This document shows positions 36,983 to 46,808 of a stretch of DNA of 64,000 bases, piece by piece (the first letter of the stretch is position 1; every line of letters begins with the position of its first letter). The notes under the pieces were generated by a model. That model saw only the letters and a program-made list of their open reading frames with translations. It did no database searches and was not told where the DNA came from. The stretch is from Propionicicella superfundia DSM 22317 (GTDB lineage: Bacteria > Actinomycetota > Actinomycetes > Propionibacteriales > Propionibacteriaceae), in contig NZ_KE384021.1 in NCBI RefSeq assembly GCF_000423465.1, forward strand, positions 155,290 to 219,289. Direction: 5' to 3'. The position numbers and the translations under genes were made by a program.

Positions 36983-37026
36983 ACGTGGAGGGTTGATGTT
37001 GGTAGTCCAACATCAACCCTCCACGT
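36983..37026. terminator. Perfect 20-bp inverted repeat between convergent ileS and eis-like genes
   Basis: The arms at 36983-37002 and 37007-37026 are perfectly complementary (left arm begins ACGTGGAGGG) with a 4-base loop TAGT. It lies 11 bases after the ileS stop and 12 bases after the stop of the convergent acetyltransferase gene, so it can terminate both. Its GC content is lower than that of the flanking genes. Confidence 0.8.
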
Positions 37027-37038
37027 TATGAGGGTCGT

Positions 37039-38307
37039 TCAGAAGATCCAGGTGCAGACCGGCGCCTGGTGCCAGCCGAACGCGGCGGAGGCGACGGCGA
37101 GGGCCCCCGGGGTCGTCTCGGCGACGAGCCCTGCGGCCTCCAGCGCACCGAGTGCCGGGCCGCCGAGGTAGGCCGCGCCGAGGTCGCGGACGTCCAGGGC
37201 GATGTCGGCGGGGTCTCCGGTCCGGGAGACCTCCGCTCCGCGCGGTCCGCCGCTGAGTCGCCAGCGCCCGGCGTTGGCCGGGAACACCTCGTCGGTCACG
37301 TCGAGGACGATGTCGACCGGCGCGGCGTAGCGACGTCCCGCGAGCGCTGCGGGGACATCGACGATACGCACCCACAGGTTGTCGCCGAGCCGCAGACGTG
37401 GCGCCCGCATGTTCACCAGCAGCGTGAACAACGGGTCGTCGGGGGCCAGGATCGGTGTGGAGACCGTGGCCATCAGGTCGAGGTCTGTGAGGGTGGCCCA
37501 CAGCACGCGTGCCGCGGCGGCGGAGAGGGTCACCGCGTGCGCGACCTTCACGGTTCCGGCGGGCCCGGCATCGTCCCACTTCTCCACGCGGTGGAAGACC
37601 GCGAAGGCGAGCGGGTCACCGGTCTCGTCGCGCACCACGGCGATGCGGCCGGGTTCGGCGCCCTTGGGCCGGTCGTCGAGATCGGTGAGCTGATTGGCGA
37701 TGAGTGCCTCGGACGAAGGGACGACGCGACCGGGCCGGACCGACCGGGCCTGGACGCCGACGACGACGTCGCGGTGGCGCGTCGGGTCGAGCCGTTCGAG
37801 TGTGCACACGAGGTCGTCGGTGCCCGGCACGGGACGCAACGCGGCGCGGCGGGGCACGTCCGCGGCGACCTGTGTGGCGGCCTGTCCGTAGCCGTAGCGC
37901 CCGTGGATCTCGGGCTCGGCGGCGAACAACGCCGACAGCGGCTCGCCGCGACCGGCCGTGCGCCGCAGATGCGCGTGCAGCATCGCCGTGGCGAGTCCGC
38001 GGCGCCGGTGGCCGGGGTGGACTCCGACCCAGGTCAGCCCGGCGGTCGGCACCTCACCTCCGGGGACGGCCATCGTGAACGCATACGACGAGTGGACCGC
38101 GACGAGGTCACCGGTCGGAACATGCCGGATGCCGAGTGTCCGGCCGGCCTCGGGTGTGAACGCCCGGCGTTCGAGGTCCTCGGGGGTGTTGTGCAGGGCG
38201 AACGCCCACTCGTCCACGTCGATGATGGCGGCCTTGTCGGCCTCGACATCGAGTTCGACCTGGCGATAGTCGCGGGCGGAGGGCTGGGGGATCGAGGCGT
38301 CGGTCAT
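37039..38307 (-). CDS. eis: Eis-family GNAT acetyltransferase
   Basis: A 422-aa protein with tandem GNAT folds and a C-terminal sterol-carrier-like domain as in Eis. The acetyl-CoA-binding VGVHPGHRRRGLATAML lies near residue 100, followed by RYGYGQA, and the protein ends in CTWIF. In mycobacterial Eis the C-terminal Phe carboxylate is the general base, and it is preserved here. Eis enzymes acetylate aminoglycosides and other polyamines at several positions. The ATG at 38307 is six bases after TGGGAT, a possible leaderless promoter. Whether it confers drug resistance cannot be told. Confidence 0.88.
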   Translation of the reverse strand: MTDASIPQPSARDYRQVELDVEADKAAIIDVDEWAFALHNTPEDLERRAFTPEAGRTLGIRHVPTGDLVAVHSSYAFTMAVPGGEVPTAGLTWVGVHPGHRRRGLATAMLHAHLRRTAGRGEPLSALFAAEPEIHGRYGYGQAATQVAADVPRRAALRPVPGTDDLVCTLERLDPTRHRDVVVGVQARSVRPGRVVPSSEALIANQLTDLDDRPKGAEPGRIAVVRDETGDPLAFAVFHRVEKWDDAGPAGTVKVAHAVTLSAAAARVLWATLTDLDLMATVSTPILAPDDPLFTLLVNMRAPRLRLGDNLWVRIVDVPAALAGRRYAAPVDIVLDVTDEVFPANAGRWRLSGGPRGAEVSRTGDPADIALDVRDLGAAYLGGPALGALEAAGLVAETTPGALAVASAAFGWHQAPVCTWIF

Positions 38308-38525
38308 GCGTCCATCCCAACAGGCCGCTGCCGCGCTGTCGATCGATTTCCCGTGTCCGGCCCGGGAACGGACCCGCGACCTCGGCGTCGCAGACGCGGG
38401 ACCGGCCGCCCCGTCCGGGTGAGGACGGGACGGCCGGTCGAAGGGGGTCGGCAGGTGCGGCAGGAATGTGGCCGGGACATCGCCATGACATCCGCCGTAC
38501 CGAACGAACCGCGTCGGGGGCTGCG

Positions 38526-38690
38526 TCAGCTTCCGGTGTTGCCGACGTACGAACCGGGATCCCGGACGAAGGCGTCGCGGCAGATCGTCGAGCAGAAGTG
38601 GTACGTCTGCGCGTCGTGGACGGTCGTCGCGGGTGCGTCCTTCGGGGTGATGCCCATCCCACAGGCAGGGCAGGTGAGCGTCTCGATCAT
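38526..38690 (-). CDS. Small YHS-domain (TRASH-like) metal-binding protein
   Basis: A 54-aa protein: MIETLTCPACGMGITPKD, then HDAQTYHFCSTICRDAFV and DPGSYVG. The CPACGM and YHFCS..C pattern is the YHS domain, a small metal-binding module often near copper or other metal handling genes. GAGAGGGG precedes the ATG at 38690. No metal transporter is adjacent. Assignment rests on the four Cys and the YHF motif. Confidence 0.85.
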   Translation of the reverse strand: MIETLTCPACGMGITPKDAPATTVHDAQTYHFCSTICRDAFVRDPGSYVGNTGS

Positions 38691-38852
38691 GGGTACCCCT
38701 CTCTGAAGCGCGGTTCGCCCAAACGCTACCGCGGAGCGCGCCGGGAAAAAACAGGCAGTGCCGGCGGGCAGGGCGCCAATCTCATGCAGGCTCCCTTGTC
38801 GTAAGGGATAGGTGCATTTTCAAGAAGTTTCCTGGAGTCCGGGAAAAAGGTG

Positions 38853-39332
38853 TCAGCCGAGCCAGTGGCCCGGGCCGCCGCCCGGCCCGCGACGGTGATG
38901 GCGCGGCGGCCGGCGAAAGAAGAAGAACATACCCGGGAACAGGAGGAGCACGAACGGCGACATCATCATGCCGCCGCCCATGACCACCGCGCCCACGACC
39001 ATGGCGACGATCATGACGGCGGCGGACATCGCGAGGACGCGGGCGGGTGAGGCCGCGCTGCCAGGGAAGGACGGGACCTGCCGCGGTGTCCGCGGCGGGT
39101 CGGAGACTATCGGCGGTGAGTCGCGCCGGAAGTCGGGCTGCTCCCATCTCGGTGCCGGTGCCGGTGCCGGTGCCGGCGCCGGTGCGGACGCGGCGACAGG
39201 CGCGCCTTCCCCGCCCGCCTCGGCGGGTTCCTGTCCGGGCAGCGGCTCCCAGTCGGACGCCTCCCAGGCGGACTCCCCTGGGTGGCTCTCCTGTTCGTCG
39301 CCGCGGGACGGCGTGCCGCCGGTGATGTTCAT
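38853..39332 (-). CDS. Hypothetical membrane protein with Ala-Pro repeat
   Basis: A 159-aa protein of unknown function. An acidic, Pro/Gly/Glu-rich N-terminal half contains the dipeptide run APAPAPAPAP. A hydrophobic, Met/Gly-rich pair of membrane helices (AMSAAVMIVAMVVGAVVMGG, then FVLLLFPGMFFFF) follows, ending in a basic His/Gly tail. The ATG at 39332 is seven bases after CATACT, suggesting a leaderless transcript; a GTG at 39350 is an alternative. Confidence 0.65.
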   Translation of the reverse strand: MNITGGTPSRGDEQESHPGESAWEASDWEPLPGQEPAEAGGEGAPVAASAPAPAPAPAPAPRWEQPDFRRDSPPIVSDPPRTPRQVPSFPGSAASPARVLAMSAAVMIVAMVVGAVVMGGGMMMSPFVLLLFPGMFFFFRRPPRHHRRGPGGGPGHWLG

Positions 39333-39384
39333 GGGTTCCAGTATGGACACCGGGCGAAATGGGTCCGGTCCGGCTCCGGGACGA

Positions 39385-40554
39385 CTACTGGATGTCCTCG
39401 CTGCGAATCCCGAGCATGAACAGGACGCTGTCGAGCTGCGGAACCGAGACGGTCGCGTCGGCGCGCTCCCGGACCACGGCCTTGGCGTTGAACGCGATCC
39501 CGAGGCCGGCCAGCGACAGCATGTCGATGTCGTTCGCGCCGTCGCCGATCGCGACGGTCTGACTCAGCGGGATCGCCTGCATGGCGGCGATCGTGCCGAG
39601 CAGTTCGGCCTTCCGCGCCCGGTCGACGATCGGCCCGACGACGCGGCCGGTGAGCCGCCCGTCCACGATCTCCAGCTCGTTCGCGAACGCGTGGTCGAGC
39701 CTCAGCTCCGACTGCAGCCAATCGGTGAAGTAGCTGAAGCCGCCGCTGAAGATCGCCACCTGGCAGCCCATCCGCTGGAGCGTACGGACGAAGGTCCGTG
39801 CCCCCGGCGTGAGCTTGATCCGCTCGCGCGCCCGCTCCAGCGCGGCCAGGTCCAGTCCTTCGAGCAGGGCCACCCGCTCGTGCAGGGTCGCGGCGAAGTC
39901 GAGTTCCCCGGCCATGGCCCGGGCCGTGATCGCGGCGACCTGCTGCTCGCAGCCGGCCTCGGCGGCGAGCAGTTCGATGACCTCGTTCTGGATGAACGTC
40001 GAGTCCACGTCCATCGCGACGAGGCGTTTCGAACGGCGCTCGATGCCCGCTTGCTGGACGGCGACGTCCACGCCGTTGCGCTGCGCGACCGTCAGCAGTC
40101 GCTGTCGCAGTTCGATCTGCCGCCAGGCGGGCGTCCCGATGACCTGCAGGTCGTACGCGACGACCGGCTTCGTCGCGAGGCGGACGATGCGGTCGAGGTT
40201 CCCCCCGCAGGCGGCGATCTCGCGCGTGACCTCGGCGAGCGCCTTGGATGCCACGGCGGGCGCCATCACCGTGATGGCCTGACGGTCGAGCGTGGCCCTC
40301 TTGGAGTGCGGCTCGACCCACTCGAACTCGACGCCGAAGCCGTTCAGGTGGCCCCAGTAGAGGACGTCCTTCACCAGGGATTCCGACGCTCCCTCCAGCC
40401 CCAGCAGGATGTCGAGGGTGAGGCGTTCGCGGACGACGACCTGCTCGAGGTCCTGTACCTGGGCGTCGGCGTTGGCGGCGAGCGCGAGGAGTTCGGTGGT
40501 GACGCCCCGGCGGTCCGCGCCGGTGAGCCGGATGAGCAGCGGGTTTTCGGCCAC
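39385..40554 (-). CDS. serB: Phosphoserine phosphatase with N-terminal ACT domains
   Basis: A 389-aa enzyme for the last step of serine synthesis. The N-terminal about 170 residues hold ACT-type regulatory domains (LLIRLTGADRRGVTTELL), as in mycobacterial SerB2. The HAD catalytic domain shows VAMDVDSTFIQNE (nucleophile Asp), FSGGFSYF and AIGDGANDIDML. The GTG at 40554 is six bases after TACCAT, consistent with a leaderless start. It is divergent from aspartokinase. Serine feedback through the ACT domains is known in the family. Confidence 0.93.
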   Translation of the reverse strand: MAENPLLIRLTGADRRGVTTELLALAANADAQVQDLEQVVVRERLTLDILLGLEGASESLVKDVLYWGHLNGFGVEFEWVEPHSKRATLDRQAITVMAPAVASKALAEVTREIAACGGNLDRIVRLATKPVVAYDLQVIGTPAWRQIELRQRLLTVAQRNGVDVAVQQAGIERRSKRLVAMDVDSTFIQNEVIELLAAEAGCEQQVAAITARAMAGELDFAATLHERVALLEGLDLAALERARERIKLTPGARTFVRTLQRMGCQVAIFSGGFSYFTDWLQSELRLDHAFANELEIVDGRLTGRVVGPIVDRARKAELLGTIAAMQAIPLSQTVAIGDGANDIDMLSLAGLGIAFNAKAVVRERADATVSVPQLDSVLFMLGIRSEDIQ

Positions 40555-40693
40555 GTGGGCATGGTAGGGGAGCCGGACGTCGTGGCCGGGCAGGTCTCGC
40601 AGGTCCCGGGGGCAGCCTCCCGCAGACTGATCCCGTGCCGAGTGGCCCGGGCGTTCTGGCAAGCTGGACGACGGTTGTCCGGAGGAGGAGTCG

Positions 40694-41959
40694 GTGCGTG
40701 TAGTCCAGAAGTTCGGTGGGTCGTCGGTCGCCGATGCCGCGAGCATCAAGCGCGTGGCGCGGCGGATCGTCGCGACCCAGTCCGAGGGGAACGAGGTGGT
40801 GGTTGTCATCTCGGCCATGGGCGACACCACCGACGAGCTGATGGACCTCGCCCAGCAGGTCTCTCCCGATCCGCCGCCACGTGAGCTCGACATGCTGCTG
40901 ACGGCGGGGGAGCGCATGTCCGCCGCGCTGCTGTCCATGGCGATCGCCGACATCGGGAGTTCGGCCCGGTCGTTCACCGGATCGCAGGCCGGGATCATCA
41001 CGACGGGCACGCACGGCGATGCCCGCATCATCGACATCACGCCCGGACGCATCGTCTCGGCCCTCGACGAGGGCGACATCGTCATCGTGGCCGGCTTCCA
41101 GGGCGTCTCGCAGACGAGCAAGGACGTCACGACGCTCGGTCGTGGCGCCTCCGACACGACCGCGGTCGCCCTGGCCGCGGCGCTCGGCGCCGACTACTGC
41201 GAGATCTACACGGACGTGGACGGCGTCTTCACCGCCGATCCGCGCATCGTCCCGACCGCCCGCCGCATCCCCGAGATCCGGTACGACGAGATGCTCGAGA
41301 TGGCCGCCTGCGGCGCCAAGATCCTGCATCTGCGCTGCGTGGAGTACGCCCGGCGCGAGAACGTGCCCGTCCATGTGCGGTCGTCCTTCTCCCATCGTCC
41401 GGGCACCTGGGTCCGCGACGCCGAACCGTCCGAAGGGGAACCGATGGAGCAAGCCCTGATTTCCGGAATCGCTCATGACCGCGGTGAGGCGAAGATCACC
41501 GTCGTCGGCGTGCCCGACCGGGTCGGGGTCGCGGCGCGGCTGTTCCGCACCGTCGCCGACGCCGAGATCAACGTCGACATGATCGTCCAGAACGTGTCGC
41601 ACACGCTGGGCCGCACCGACATCTCGTTCACGATCCCGCAGAGTGCGGGCTCGCGGACGATCGAGATCCTCAAGGCGATCCAGGCCGAGCTGGGCTTCGA
41701 GCGGCTGCTGTACGACGACCAGATCGGCAAGGTGTCGGTCATCGGCGTCGGGATGCGGACACACCCGGGGGTGACGGCGACGTTCTTCGGCGCCCTCGCC
41801 GACGCAGAGGTCAACATCGAGATGATCTCGACGTCCGAGATCCGGATCTCCGTCGTCGTCCATTCCGACGATGTCGATCGCGCGGTGAAGGCCGCACACA
41901 CGGCGTTCAGCCTCGACGCCGAGGGTGAGGCGGTCGTGTACGCCGGCACCGGGAGGTAG
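40694..41959 (+). CDS. lysC: Aspartokinase
   Basis: A 421-aa aspartate kinase, first step of Lys/Thr/Met and diaminopimelate synthesis. [11 protein letters not shown] is at the N-terminus, [19 protein letters not shown] and [13 protein letters not shown] follow, and two C-terminal ACT domains ([36 protein letters not shown]) bind feedback amino acids. GTG start with GGAGGAGGAG. In many actinobacteria an internal start gives a separate regulatory subunit, and asd follows. Here an ABC ATPase gene follows instead, 11 bases on, and asd is absent. Confidence 0.95.
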   Translation: MRVVQKFGGSSVADAASIKRVARRIVATQSEGNEVVVVISAMGDTTDELMDLAQQVSPDPPPRELDMLLTAGERMSAALLSMAIADIGSSARSFTGSQAGIITTGTHGDARIIDITPGRIVSALDEGDIVIVAGFQGVSQTSKDVTTLGRGASDTTAVALAAALGADYCEIYTDVDGVFTADPRIVPTARRIPEIRYDEMLEMAACGAKILHLRCVEYARRENVPVHVRSSFSHRPGTWVRDAEPSEGEPMEQALISGIAHDRGEAKITVVGVPDRVGVAARLFRTVADAEINVDMIVQNVSHTLGRTDISFTIPQSAGSRTIEILKAIQAELGFERLLYDDQIGKVSVIGVGMRTHPGVTATFFGALADAEVNIEMISTSEIRISVVVHSDDVDRAVKAAHTAFSLDAEGEAVVYAGTGR

Positions 41960-41970
41960 TCTCGGCGAAC

Positions 41971-42975
41971 ATGTGCGACGGTCTCCGCGTCCGCGGCCTC
42001 CACGTCTCCTACGGTCCGGTGCGGGCCGTGTCGGCGCTCGATCTCGACGTCGCGCGCGGTGAGATCGTCGCCGTCCTCGGTCGCTCCGGGTCGGGCAAGT
42101 CCTCGCTGCTGCGGGCTGTCGCAGGGCTGGTGAAGCCCTCCGCGGGCACGGTCTCCTGGGACGGTGCCGACGTCACCCGGCGCAGGACGCCCAAGCGGGA
42201 CTTCGGTCTTCTCGCGTCCGCGCCCAGCCTGTTCCCGAAGTACGACGTGGCCGGCAACGTCGCCTATGGTCTCGGCTCCTGGGCGCGCGGCGACAGGGAA
42301 CGTCGCGTCGCGGAACTGCTGGGTCGTCTCGGGCTGGCCGAGTTCGCGGACGCTCGCGTGGACGCTCTCACCGACGAGCAGGGCAGACGGGTCGCGCTGG
42401 CCCGGTCGGTCGCGCCCCGGCCGCGGCTGCTGCTGCTCGACGAGCCTCTCGGCGGGATGGGCGGCCGGGAGCGGGCGAATCTCGGGTCCGAGCTCGTCGC
42501 GCTCCTGCGTGCCGAGGGGGTTCCGGCGCTCTACGTGACGCATGCGGTGGACGAGGCCTTCGCGGTGGCCGATCGGGTGCTGTTCCTGCAGGACGGCTGC
42601 GTCGTCCAGTCCGGCACCCCGCGCGACCTGCGTGAACACCCCGCGTCGAGGACCGTGGCCGAGCATCTGGGTTTCGCGCCGTTCCTCGCGGGCTCCGCCG
42701 ACGGCGAGACCGTCACGACCGCGCTGGGCACCGTTCCCGGCCCGGGATTGACCGGTCCCGTCCTCGTGGGCCTCGGGCCGGAGGGTCTGCGGCTCGCCGC
42801 TGCCGGGCAGCCGCTGCGGGTGCGCTCCGAGTCCGCCCGGCCGGGCTTCGTCGAGGTCGCCGTGCGGTTGCCCGACGGCCAGACCGGGTACCTTCGCGTC
42901 CCGGCCAAACAAGGACGTCCGGAGGTGGGCGTGATGCTCGATGCCGCGGGGTGCGTGGTCGTCCCGGCGGAGTGA
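41971..42975 (+). CDS. Lone ABC-transporter ATPase with degenerate signature motif
   Basis: A 334-aa ABC ATPase of the spermidine/iron/molybdate importer shape: nucleotide-binding domain plus a C-terminal TOBE-like extension. Walker A GRSGSGKSS and Walker B LLLLDEPLG are intact. The signature LSGGQ is replaced by LTDEQ (LTDEQGRRVALARSV) and the D-loop SALD by GGMGG. No permease or binding protein adjoins. TAGTCT lies eight bases before the ATG, so it may be a separate leaderless transcript. It could serve a distant permease or have lost transport activity. Confidence 0.82.
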   Translation: MCDGLRVRGLHVSYGPVRAVSALDLDVARGEIVAVLGRSGSGKSSLLRAVAGLVKPSAGTVSWDGADVTRRRTPKRDFGLLASAPSLFPKYDVAGNVAYGLGSWARGDRERRVAELLGRLGLAEFADARVDALTDEQGRRVALARSVAPRPRLLLLDEPLGGMGGRERANLGSELVALLRAEGVPALYVTHAVDEAFAVADRVLFLQDGCVVQSGTPRDLREHPASRTVAEHLGFAPFLAGSADGETVTTALGTVPGPGLTGPVLVGLGPEGLRLAAAGQPLRVRSESARPGFVEVAVRLPDGQTGYLRVPAKQGRPEVGVMLDAAGCVVVPAE

Positions 42976-42991
42976 GGCCGTTGTGGTGCGG

Positions 42992-44314
42992 TCAGCGGTG
43001 TCCGCCCGGGTCCGGGTCGTCCAGCCCGAGGCTCCCTCGCACCGCGTCGTAGTGGAAGAGCTCCCCGTACCGGCCCCAGTCGATGGCGATGTCGAGCTGT
43101 TCCTCGGTGTCGGCGGCCGAGTACCCGCGCCGCAGGAGATCGCGGAAGAACCCTTCGCGGATCACCCCGCCCGGGGTCGCACGCAGTGCCGTCACGATCG
43201 TGCGCACCAGGGGGGCGCGGTTCTCGGCGAGCGTCGCGAAGGCCGCTTTCCGGTCGAGGATCCCGGCCCGCTGCCAGCTCGCGCCGGTCTCGGTCACGCG
43301 GACGGCGGCCCCGTCCGTGGCAAGCAGGCCGAGCATCCCGGCCGCGTCGACGAGCGGGAGCAGGTCGTCCACCTCGAACAGGAGGCTCTCGGCCAGGTCG
43401 GGCAGTTCGACGGAGTCGCCGGCGCCGTGGACGAGTTCCACCAGGCCCGCCATCCCGTCGACGCCGGCGGCGGGCAGCGGGGTGTTCAGCGGCCCGGCGG
43501 AGGGCACGGGCAGCGATTCCTGTCGCGGCTCGCGGCCCGTGAGGATCGCGTACAGGCGATCCACGAGGGCTTCGAAGGCGGGGTCATGGCGGTCGCGCGG
43601 GCGGGACAGCCCGATCGTGACCTCGTCTTTGATGCGTCCCGGGTTGGCCCCGAGGACGAGCACGCGATCGGCGAGGAGCACGGCCTCCTCGATGTTGTGC
43701 GTCACGATGCAGATGCTGCTGGTCGGGAAGTCGGGGCTGCCCCACAGGTCGGTGAGCTCACCGCGCAGGTTCTCGCTCGTGAGGACGTCCAACGCCGAGA
43801 AGGGCTCGTCCATCAGCAGGAGGTCGGGTTGGGTGACGAAGGCCCGGGCGAAGCCGACCCGCTGCCGCATGCCGCCGGACAGCTCCCGCGGGTAGGCGGT
43901 CTCGAAGCCGTCCAGTCCGATGGCGTCGATTGCGGCGAGGGCGCGTTCGCGGCACTCCTCGGCGGGGAGCCCGGCGGCGCGCAACCCGAGTTCCACGTTG
44001 CCCTGGACGGTGAGCCACGGCAGGAGTGCGAACGACTGGAACACCATGGACGCCCCGGGGTTGGCGCCGGTCAGCGGGGCGCCGCGGTAGCGGACTTCGC
44101 CGGACGTCGGGGCGATGAGTCCGGCGATGGTGCGCAGCAGCGTCGACTTGCCCGAGCCCGACTTGCCGAGGAGCGCGACGATCTCGCCGTCGCGGATGGT
44201 CACGGTGATGTCGTCCAGCACGGTCAGCGCCGAGCCGTCCGCGCCGGGGAAGGAGCGGGAGATCCGGTCGACCTCGAGCAGCGGTGCGTGCCGGGTGGGT
44301 GCGAGAACGGTCAT
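42992..44314 (-). CDS. ABC importer ATPase with C-terminal AAA-associated domain (nitrate/sulfonate type)
   Basis: A 440-aa ATPase of the SsuB/NrtD/TauB class: Walker A GKSGSGKST, signature LSGGMRQRVGFARA and Walker B LLLMDEPFSALD. An extra about 170-residue C-terminal domain (VELPDLAESLLFEVDDLLPL to DIAIDWGRYGELFHYDAVRG) matches AAA_assoc_C. The ATG at 44314 has AAAGGA about nine bases upstream; a GTG at 44323 is too close to it. It is 61 bases downstream of the double-permease gene on the same strand. No substrate-binding protein is adjacent, so substrate is unknown. Confidence 0.9.
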   Translation of the reverse strand: MTVLAPTRHAPLLEVDRISRSFPGADGSALTVLDDITVTIRDGEIVALLGKSGSGKSTLLRTIAGLIAPTSGEVRYRGAPLTGANPGASMVFQSFALLPWLTVQGNVELGLRAAGLPAEECRERALAAIDAIGLDGFETAYPRELSGGMRQRVGFARAFVTQPDLLLMDEPFSALDVLTSENLRGELTDLWGSPDFPTSSICIVTHNIEEAVLLADRVLVLGANPGRIKDEVTIGLSRPRDRHDPAFEALVDRLYAILTGREPRQESLPVPSAGPLNTPLPAAGVDGMAGLVELVHGAGDSVELPDLAESLLFEVDDLLPLVDAAGMLGLLATDGAAVRVTETGASWQRAGILDRKAAFATLAENRAPLVRTIVTALRATPGGVIREGFFRDLLRRGYSAADTEEQLDIAIDWGRYGELFHYDAVRGSLGLDDPDPGGHR

Positions 44315-44375
44315 GGGTGTCACGTCCTTTCGGAGTGTGTCGGTCCTTGCCTGCGGACCGGTGGAGGGGAACGGG

Positions 44376-46116
44376 TCAGGTGAGGGAGAAGCGGGACGCG
44401 GCGAGCGCGTAGAGGCGGTGCCAGAACACGCGGTTCAGGCCGACGACGAACAGGCTCATGACGGCCACCCCGACGAGGGTGCGGGCGGCGTCGCCGGTCT
44501 CGGTCGCCCGGGCGATGTACGCGCCCAGTCCGGTCGCTTCGAGCGTGTGGCCGCCGTAGCTCACGATCTCGGCGACGATCGAGGCGTTCCATGCGCCGCC
44601 CGCGGCGGTGACGGCCCCCGTCACCCACGAGCCGAACACGGCCGGCAGGTACAGGGTGCGCCACCGCTGCCGACGTCCGAGGCGAAGCATGGTCGCCGCC
44701 TCGCGCAGGTCGTCGGGGATCGCCGAGGCGCCGGCGATGACGTTGAAGAGGATGTACCACTGCGAGCCGAGGGCCATGAGGACGATGCCGCCGGCGTCGA
44801 TGCCGATGCCGGTGTGCAGGAGCAGGAGGGTCACGAACGGGAAGAGGAAGTTGGCCGGGAAGCTCGCCAGGACCTGCACGACCGGCTGCGCGATCCGGGT
44901 CACCGTGGGGTCGAGCCCGATCCACAGCCCCACGGGCACCCAGACGATGCTCGCGACGACGAGCAGAATGACCACGCGCCCGAACGTGACAAGCCCGAGG
45001 CCGGTCGCGACCACGACCTCCCCGAGCCCGGTGCGCATCTCGATGTACAGCAGCATCTCGACCAGGCCCCACGCCAGGAGCGCGAGGACGACGACCGTGA
45101 ACACGGTGTCGCCGATCCTGCGGCGCGCCGCGTCGACGTGGAGTGGGCGATCGGTCACGCCGAACACCCGGGTGATCCGGTCGAGGAGCCATCCGGCCGG
45201 GCGGAGCGCGCGACCCAGCAGCCGCGGCAGGTTCGAGCGCCGCAGGAGGTCGAGCACGATGCTGCGCTGCGGCTCGGCGGGCCCGGTGTCGCCGCCGCGG
45301 AAGCGTTCCATCCAGGCGGTCAGCGGCCGCCAGAAGACGACGTCGACGACGAGGATCATGCAGATCATCGTCACGATCGCGAGCAGGAGGCGTCCGATCT
45401 GCTCCTGCTCGGAGGCGGCCGCGACGTACGCCCCGATGCCCGGGAGCGCGAAGGTCTCGTTGTTGACGCTGATGACCTCGGAGGCGACGAGGAAGAACCA
45501 GCCGCCGCCGAAGCTCATCATGCCGTTCCAGGTGAGCGGGATGACGCCGTGGGGGACGTCGAGACGCCAGAAGCGCTGCCAGCGGGTGAGTCGCAGGAGC
45601 CGGGCGACCTCGTCGAGGTCGCGTGGCTGGGTCACGAGGGACTGGTAGAAGGCGAACGTCATGTTCCAGACCTGGCTTGTGAAGATCGCGAAGACCGACG
45701 CGAGCTCGATGCCCAGTTCGGTCGTCGGGAACAACGCGAGCCAGATGGTCATGGTGACCGACAGGAAGCCCAGCACGGGGACGGACTGGAGGACGTCCAG
45801 GAGCGGGATGAGCACCTTCGCGGCGCGTCGGCTGCGCGCGGCCGCGGTGGCGTAGCCGAGGCTGAAGACGACCGAGGCCGCCAGCGCCGCGAACGCGCAG
45901 CAGCGAGCGGGCGGCGTAGTAGGGGAGGAGGTGCGGGTCTGTGGGGACCGACGACGGTGCGGTGGCGCGGTCGAACGGTGCGAGGACGTGCCCGGAAAGG
46001 TCGAGGACGGCCCAGATGAGGACGGTCACGCCGAGGAGGACGGCGAGGTCGGCACCGAGCGACCGGCGTGTGTGCAGGACGACGTCGCGTGCGGAAAAGG
46101 GAGGCAGGACGGCCAT
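44376..46116 (-). pseudogene. Double-domain ABC permease, frameshifted near its N-terminus
   Basis: Tandem-permease subunit (two BPD_transp_1 domains, each with its EAA-like loop, e.g. LREAATMLRLGRRQRWRTLYLP) that partners the downstream ATPase. The true N-terminus (MAVLPPFSARDVVLHTRRSL, ATG at 46116 with GGAGA upstream) is read in one frame to PYYAARSLLR. The rest (FAALAASVVFSLGYATAAAR, then KVLIPLLDVLQ) continues in another frame from about 45900 to the stop at 44376. The two parts join at about 45893-45905. A two-base loss or one-base gain would explain it. Either the gene is broken, or there is a sequencing error, or frameshifting occurs. Total about 580 aa if joined. Confidence 0.85.
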
Positions 46117-46158
46117 GGGATTCTCCAGGGATGTGAATCCTCGACCGCACGGCCGGGC

Positions 46159-46192
46159 GTCAGTGCACGGGTGTCGTCAGTGCACGGGTGTC
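46159..46192. repeat. Tandem 17-bp duplication
   Basis: Two perfect adjacent copies of GTCAGTGCACGGGTGTC, about 45 bases upstream of the frameshifted permease gene. It could be an operator duplication or simple slippage. Confidence 0.8.
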
Positions 46193-46728
46193 ACCCGAGC
46201 CCGGCGGCGGTTCGAGGGGGGACGGTCGATCGAGGCCTACTGTCGTCGGGACTCATGACCGATCACCTCCTCGGGCCGCGGGTCGTGGGACCCGGCCGTC
46301 TCGTCTGCGTGGCTACCTTAGACGGATGGGCCGGGACCGCCAAACGCGCCGGGCCCCGGCGGGGAGGCGTCGAGGTCATCTCAATAACAGAACGACCATG
46401 TTGCGAAATATGGCTGCGTTGGGTATACCTAGTGGTGCAGGTTCAACCTGACCGAGGAAAACGGAGTCGGCAACGTCCCCAAATCTCTGGGTGGGACGTC
46501 GGTCACAACGGCTCCGTGCCTCGACGGGTCGACCTGGCCCGATCCGGTCGTCCGCAGTCGCCACTGTGGTCCCGCCCGCAGGCTTTTCCGGATTAGCGCG
46601 GTACTCGCCACACCGCCCAGGGCCGGTCGACCCGTTTCTCTTTTCCGCATCGCCTCTCTCCCGCCGCCTCGGCCCGGAGCGGAGCGTGCGGGTGGCCCGG
46701 GCCGCGGTCACGGCTTTATCACGGTGCG

Positions 46729-46750
46729 GTCTCAGAGAACGCTCTGAGAC
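46729..46750 (+). promoter_or_regulatory. Perfect inverted repeat upstream of the amino-acid transporter operon
   Basis: GTCTCAGA and TCTGAGAC are separated by six bases, 58 bases before the start codon of the binding protein. It may be an operator for a dimeric regulator or a hairpin in the leader. Confidence 0.5.
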
Positions 46751-46808
46751 ATACCTGCAACAAACCGGTGGCAGGATGCTCCCAGTCAGTTCAAGAAAGG
46801 ACTTCTCC

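Larger units (their letters stand above)
46117..46808. other. Long intergenic region between two divergent ABC transporter loci
   Basis: About 690 bases with no supported gene. It contains a tandem 17-bp duplication and a perfect 8-bp inverted repeat close to the amino-acid transporter start, both listed separately. AT content rises around 46390-46450 (TATACCTAG). Promoters for both flanking genes should lie here. Confidence 0.5.

Noticed and set aside
46188-46451. Small coding frame in the gap between the two transporter loci
   Set aside because: Composition is that of a shadow frame; no start signal or domain supports it.
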